Assembly: GCA_030374765.1 (NCBI GenBank)
Contig: JARGXX010000088.1
Span: 3,038,001 to 3,102,000 of the forward strand
Direction of reading: 5' to 3'
Length of the DNA stretch: 64,000 nt
Source of the DNA: Agarophyton chilense
Taxonomy: Eukaryota; Rhodophyta; Florideophyceae; Gracilariales; Gracilariaceae
Under the pieces are notes generated by a model. The model had not been told where the DNA came from and searched no databases. It was given only the letters and a program-made list of their open reading frames with translations. Below are positions 59,725 through 64,000 of this stretch, one piece after another. A program made the translations under genes and the position numbers. Numbering within the stretch: position 1 is the stretch's first letter; every line of letters begins with the position of its first letter.

Positions 59725-62700
59725 TTAGATAGACCTGCTTTTCTTCATACGATTCACCAGATCCCCGGCATTCTTCATGCATGCTTCCCAATCCATCTTC
59801 ATCTCATTATCTTCAACCCTGTGTACTAGATACCCACCTTCTTGTATGATTTGGCTCCATCTCGGTGCCGACTCAGAAATTTCTTCACCCTGAATTCTAT
59901 GCACTTTGCTTACTCTCCGAATCAGGCGCTCGCAGCTTGGAAGTGGTTGGCTATTTGCAGGAGGTGAGACCTTCCTCTGCTTGTCTTGTTCTCTTTCAAG
60001 TCTTGGAGGCACCGTAGAAATGATTTGTTCAACTTTGCTTCGTATAGTGGCCTCATCGTCAAGCTCTTCTCTCACTTTCTTCATCTCTGGCTCATTCAAA
60101 AGTCGGCGAATACTCGTTTTCTTCTTCAAATCCTCTTCATTGTCAATGGCCTTGATGGCTCTCTCTGACATACTTCGTACAAGTAACTCAGGCTCAGATG
60201 TCGACATACACGGCGTACTGTCTAAGCGTTATTGTTGGAGAGAAGGGATCCAGGAACATTTTTCGAAATGTTTGTCACTATTTGCGAGTACAGGGCCTTC
60301 ATCAAAGTGCTCTTTGCATTGGTCTGGCTTTCCGATGGTTGGAGGTCCCTTGGCGGATTGTGCCTGGATAATATCATTCGTTTCTGAAAGAGGCAGTGTT
60401 CGCACAGGTGCTTTGTCGTCATCCCAAAGGTAAACATTGCTCCTGATCGGTTTTGGTGATTGTTTGTCGTATGCTATGCAAATTAGTTTGAGACGCAACT
60501 GGATGTCATGACTGTACTGTGTAAACGTGTACTTCGAATAACACATCTTCATATATTGTTCAACGTGTGTCACAGAACCACCCAGGAAGATACTGAAGTT
60601 TCTAGCGACCAAAGAAACATGGTAGTTAGCGTAGAATCCACATTCCAGGCGCTTCTGAAGAGCTTTCCTAAGACTGACCACTGAAATAAAACGGCTCAAC
60701 GTAAACCTGGATACACAGCGCTTTCCAGGATAGCTTGCTACCAGATAGTTAATCAAGTTTGAGTCTAGACCCTTGTGAGGGGAACTGCTCCCCATACTAT
60801 CCAAGCAATACACAAGCGTCTTCCTTTCTCTTTCTGGCACTGGCTCACTTGAGCTCCCATCCTAGTGTTCAAGGTCGTACAGTAGTCGTGGGAGATTAGC
60901 AACGACGGCTATAGACCAGTGATTGCTGCCACAAATCATGACGACGGTGATATTTGAGTCCCAGACAATCTCGTGAGCATTCTGTTTTGTATTCTTGTGT
61001 TCCTGCACCTTTCGAATAAGTTCATCCAACTCAGGGCTGTCTTCCATAAAAACACTGACCCACCTTCTGCTAACTAGAATAGAAGGCAAGATGTACACCT
61101 CCGAAATTGATTCCATAGTCCAGTTGTTAAGAAAATTCAAAATGAATAAAAGCGTTTCTTCGCTTGCCATTGTGAGGACTTGGATAGATTTCATGTCCTT
61201 CTTCCCCAAGGTGAAAGATTCCTGGCAGGTACCACCATCCACGAGTAATCCGGCTTCCTTCAGTCCCTCGGTCTCAAGCACATCGATTGAATTGTTGATC
61301 ATTTGTATAAGATTGAACTCTTCTACATCTTCTTCAATATCCCTCTTCTTCTCCAACTCTGTTCTCACCATGTTGATAAATTTTATCTTTTCTTCAATGC
61401 CATCGAATACATGTATACGTCCTTTCTTGATATCTGGATCTTCCTTCACTGCTTCATTACGTATAATGAGGTCGAGTTCATCTAAAAGCGCAACGCATCC
61501 CGGAGTACTCCAATCAATATAGTGCTCCCAGCCTTTAGGAGGCTTGGTTCGGAACGTTAGCGTGCTTGTGTCTCCTTGCTCATACTTTCTTTTTCTTCCC
61601 CTTTTCTTCCCGTCCACTTCACTTCCAGTGATATCAGAAAACTGGCAGATGAATTTCATTCCTTCATTTCTTCGCGAAAGCCACAGAGATACTGTTCTTC
61701 TTATATTTTCCACGGGCCATCTCTTCAGAGTATTCAGTGTGGTTCGAGTGAACTTCGAATCTCCGCAATCTTCTATTACACAAAGGTCCGAAACAACGTC
61801 GGCCTCGAGAAGTCGATCGGCGCCGGACATGTACCCTCTTAAATTATTCATTACCAAATTTGAATCAAGAAAAGAAATGGCGTATTTGCTCGAGTCACCC
61901 GTTAGATCTTGAAGTCCTTCGTAGAGTTTAAGCAGTTTTGAATGTGACATGGATTTTGGTTTTGTGCTTCTTGTCTGTGAAACTCTATTGCTTTCCTGCC
62001 AGAGCCAGTACTCCTTCAGCTTTCCATATAGAACCACTTGCTGCATGATTCCATACGTTTGTGGGCGGGGTTGAAGCGATTCTATATGGTGAGTAATAAG
62101 AGCTTCATGAGTTCTAAGGTTCAATTTTCCGTGAAGTGATGAGAAGTCGATTATTTGATACCGTAACAAAGGAATCAGCATTTGCCTTGCACTCACTATC
62201 AGTCTGTGAGAACCACCGAGGACAAGGAGCTTCCCCTGGCTAACACCCTTCATACCTTTCACGATCAGCAGTGGGTCTGAAAGTCGAAACTCAGATGGGG
62301 CCCTGATTTCTTTGGAGACCTGAAAAAGTTTAAGCGGTGAAGTGCTGCTTCCGATAATGGGGCCTATAAACCGATCAATAGATCCCAAAAATACCTTAAA
62401 GGATCTTCCTCTCAGAATGGATTGATAAAGCTCCCTTTCGAAATAATCCATGTGCTTGGGGGAGATGATACTTTTGAAGAAGCGGAGAAGATGTGTTAAA
62501 GTAATCCTGGGGAGTAGTATAGTACGGTTTGTGTTTGAAGGACCACCAGAGAAACTATATACAATGCGCTCTAGATAGTAGGACAAGTACGGCGCGTATC
62601 GTGTACCAAAAAGATCTCTTTTTCGGAGCGATGCCACAGTGATCAATGTGGGAACGAGAAACAACGAAGGCTTTGGACTATGTCGTAGATGTACCGCTCG

Positions 62701-62772
62701 GGAGGGTCCATTAGAATCCAGGAAAACGCTGTTGTAATAGGAAAGAACGTCGGTTCGGTGTGGTTTCACCAC
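59725..62772 (-). pseudogene. C48 (Ulp1-like) protease, large protein, in-frame stops only
   Basis: One frame of about 1,015 codons from a GTG at 62772 has TAG at 60864-60862 and TAA at 60231-60229 and no frameshift. No ATG lies near the start, so the true start may be upstream or lost. Residues 1-480 have no domain I recognise; a nuclear-type basic stretch GKKRGRKRKYEQG is near 400. The protease lies at about 520-750. ILPSILVSRRWVSVF starts it, the catalytic His is in CGSNHWSIAVVA, the Asp is in YCLDSMGSSS, and Gln/Cys are in QKRLECGFYANY. The order His, Asp, Gln, Cys is that of Ulp1/SENP proteases, which cut SUMO-like proteins. Such domains are also carried by several DNA transposon groups. 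The C-terminal 160 residues are charged and coiled-coil-like. Confidence 0.7.
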
Positions 62773-62779
62773 GGCCGAC

Positions 62780-62940
62780 TGGCGACTAGAGGCATTTGAC
62801 GAAGCAGACGGTATGAGTGGGAAAGAGAGCCGACGTGTAGAGACTTAGAACAGCCGCAGCGAAGTGCAGCAAATTCCCTTAGCATTCTTTCACCCACGTG
62901 CGCTAAAAGAACGGCGCAGATCAGGAGCACATACCAGCAT
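62780..62940. other. Upstream region of the protease gene
   Basis: No coding. The protease frame stays open to a TAA near 62845 with no ATG. This is a candidate promoter zone between the gene and the satellite. Confidence 0.3.
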
Positions 62941-62989
62941 GTGGCATTGCACGTAATGGAGGTGCAGCGCTTGTGTACTCTTTACTGCA

Positions 62990-64000
62990 CACAATTTTTT
63001 TTAGAAAACTTAAAGGCTCAACAGCTCATTTGGAAGACGGAATCTTTCATTTTGGAAGCAGCATTCGAATTGAAAAAAAAGAATTTTCTGAAATGGCCGA
63101 CAGATCGATTGGAGTATTCAATCCTCGATTTGGAAATCAAAAAAAAATCTAGAAAATTGAGCTTCATTGCAGTGCGCCATGGCACCCCTAGAACCACGCA
63201 CCAAATCTGCCACCCGCACTTGGTGCCCTTTTTGGCTTTTTTTGGAAATCTTTTGGCGCCCGTGGCGTCGTTTTGCGCGATCATGGTGCTACAGTTTTGG
63301 CTTTGATTGACGTTTGCACATTCTGGGCTCATCAGTCCATTTTTTGGAAACTGAACTGCACAGCCGCTCACTTGGAGGACAGAATCCCCCATTTTGAGAG
63401 CAGCTTCGGAATCGAAAAATAAATATTATTCTGAAATGGCCGACAGATCGAGTGGCAGATTCGCTCCTGGATTTGGAACTCAAAAACAAATCTAAAGAAT
63501 TGAGCTTAATTGCACTGCGCCATGGCGCCGCCTAGAACCCCCCATCAACTCTGCCACCTGCACTTGGTACCCTTTCTTGCATCTTTTCTTTGAAATCATT
63601 TGGCGCCCGTGGCGGCGTTTTGCGAAATTATGGTGCCTCCGTTTTTAGCTTTGATTCAAGTTCGTCCATGCTGGGCTCATTTGTCCATTTAAATTAAAAC
63701 TGGACAGCGCAGCCACTCATTTGGAAGACGGATTCCCCCATTTTGCCAGGAGCATCGGAATGGAAAAAAAAAAATTCTTTTCTGAAATGCCCGACAAATC
63801 GAGTGGCAGATTCAATCCTCGATTTCGAACTCAAAAAAAATCTAAAAAATTGAACTTAATACCACTGCGCCATGCAGCCCCTAGAACCCCGCCCCAAATC
63901 TGCCGACGGCACTTGGTGCCCTACTTTGCTTCTTTTTCTTGAAATCAATTGGTGCCTGTGACGGCGTTTTTCGTGATCATGGTGCCTCAGTTCCGGCTTC
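62990..64000. repeat. Satellite-like tandem repeat, period about 345 bp
   Basis: The phrase CTCATTTGGAAGACGG (or near form) starts at 63025, 63367 and 63716, spaced 342 and 349 bp. Other shared words are TGGCGCCCGTGGCG, GCGCCATGGC, CTCGATTT(G/C)GAA and CTGGGCTCAT. Units are about 80-85 percent alike by eye, so the array is old. At least 2.8 units are present, and the array leaves the window at its right edge. Confidence 0.9.

Noticed and set aside
50102-62772. Altered genetic code with TAA/TAG read as Gln
   Set aside because: TGA also interrupts two of the three genes, Gln is otherwise coded by CAA/CAG throughout, and TAA ends the intact LtrA frame. One code change does not explain all stops. 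C-to-T decay fits better. It could be tested with cDNA or proteomics.
59725-62772. Polinton or other virus-like element, because of the Ulp1/adenain-type protease
   Set aside because: No DNA polymerase B, packaging ATPase or capsid gene is seen nearby. The neighbours are tyrosine recombinases and a RecQ helicase.

Overview
The window is eukaryotic nuclear DNA dominated by transposable elements and gene relics, with one clearly intact host gene (an LtrA-family membrane protein, about 33.8-35.6 kb). No bacterial operons, CRISPR arrays or rRNA genes were seen. A decayed piece of plant-type MGDG synthase, a plastid galactolipid enzyme, points to a photosynthetic lineage. The DNA transposons (Harbinger/IS5-like, piggyBac-like, MULE, Tc1) and the tyrosine recombinase resemble families I know from oomycetes and other algae. 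My best inference is a repeat-rich multicellular alga, a red alga being most likely. This rests on recalled family resemblance, not on a search.

Layout, left to right. 0-1.2 kb: an unrecognised ORF on the minus strand. 1.77-2.19 kb: a solo LTR related to the gypsy element at 42 kb. 2.7-5.3 kb: a decayed piggyBac-like copy (minus). 6.9-11.4 kb: a very old Ty1/copia-like fossil (minus). 11.53-12.65 kb: a Tc1 transposon. 12.74-13.06 kb: a dispersed repeat whose inverted copy lies at 29.5-29.77 kb. 13.4-14.7 kb: relics of two dehydrogenases. 17.2-18.7 kb: a MULE. 22.47-23.84 kb: a decayed Harbinger/IS5-like transposase. 24.10-29.42 kb: a fairly complete Ty3/gypsy fossil (minus). 29.86-30.86 kb: an SV2-like MFS transporter pseudogene. 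32.75-33.12 kb: the MGDG synthase relic. 33.77-35.58 kb: the LtrA gene. 36.40-39.69 kb: a piggyBac-like element joined end to end with a non-autonomous relative. 40.0-41.9 kb: a two-gene PIF/Harbinger. 42.1-48.7 kb: a gypsy fossil cut off by a 124-bp tandem duplication.

The most striking part is 50.1-62.8 kb. A long minus-strand gene joins a tyrosine-recombinase-like domain to a RecQ helicase. A plus-strand gene encodes a second, different tyrosine recombinase with an acidic N-terminal half. A minus-strand gene encodes a C48 (Ulp1-like) cysteine protease. Two strong hairpins with a shared loop core lie between the two recombinase genes, and a roughly 345-bp satellite begins next to the protease gene and runs off the window. 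I propose this as a candidate mobile or telomere-linked recombinase/helicase/protease module.

These three genes hold only in-frame stops over about 10 kb, with no frameshift that I can see. Nearly all of the stops are TAA or TAG at places where Gln (CAA/CAG) would fit, and the rest are TGA. Several other host-gene relics and a Harbinger accessory gene show the same pattern. This suggests C-to-T decay, RIP-like or methylation-driven, rather than ordinary neutral decay.
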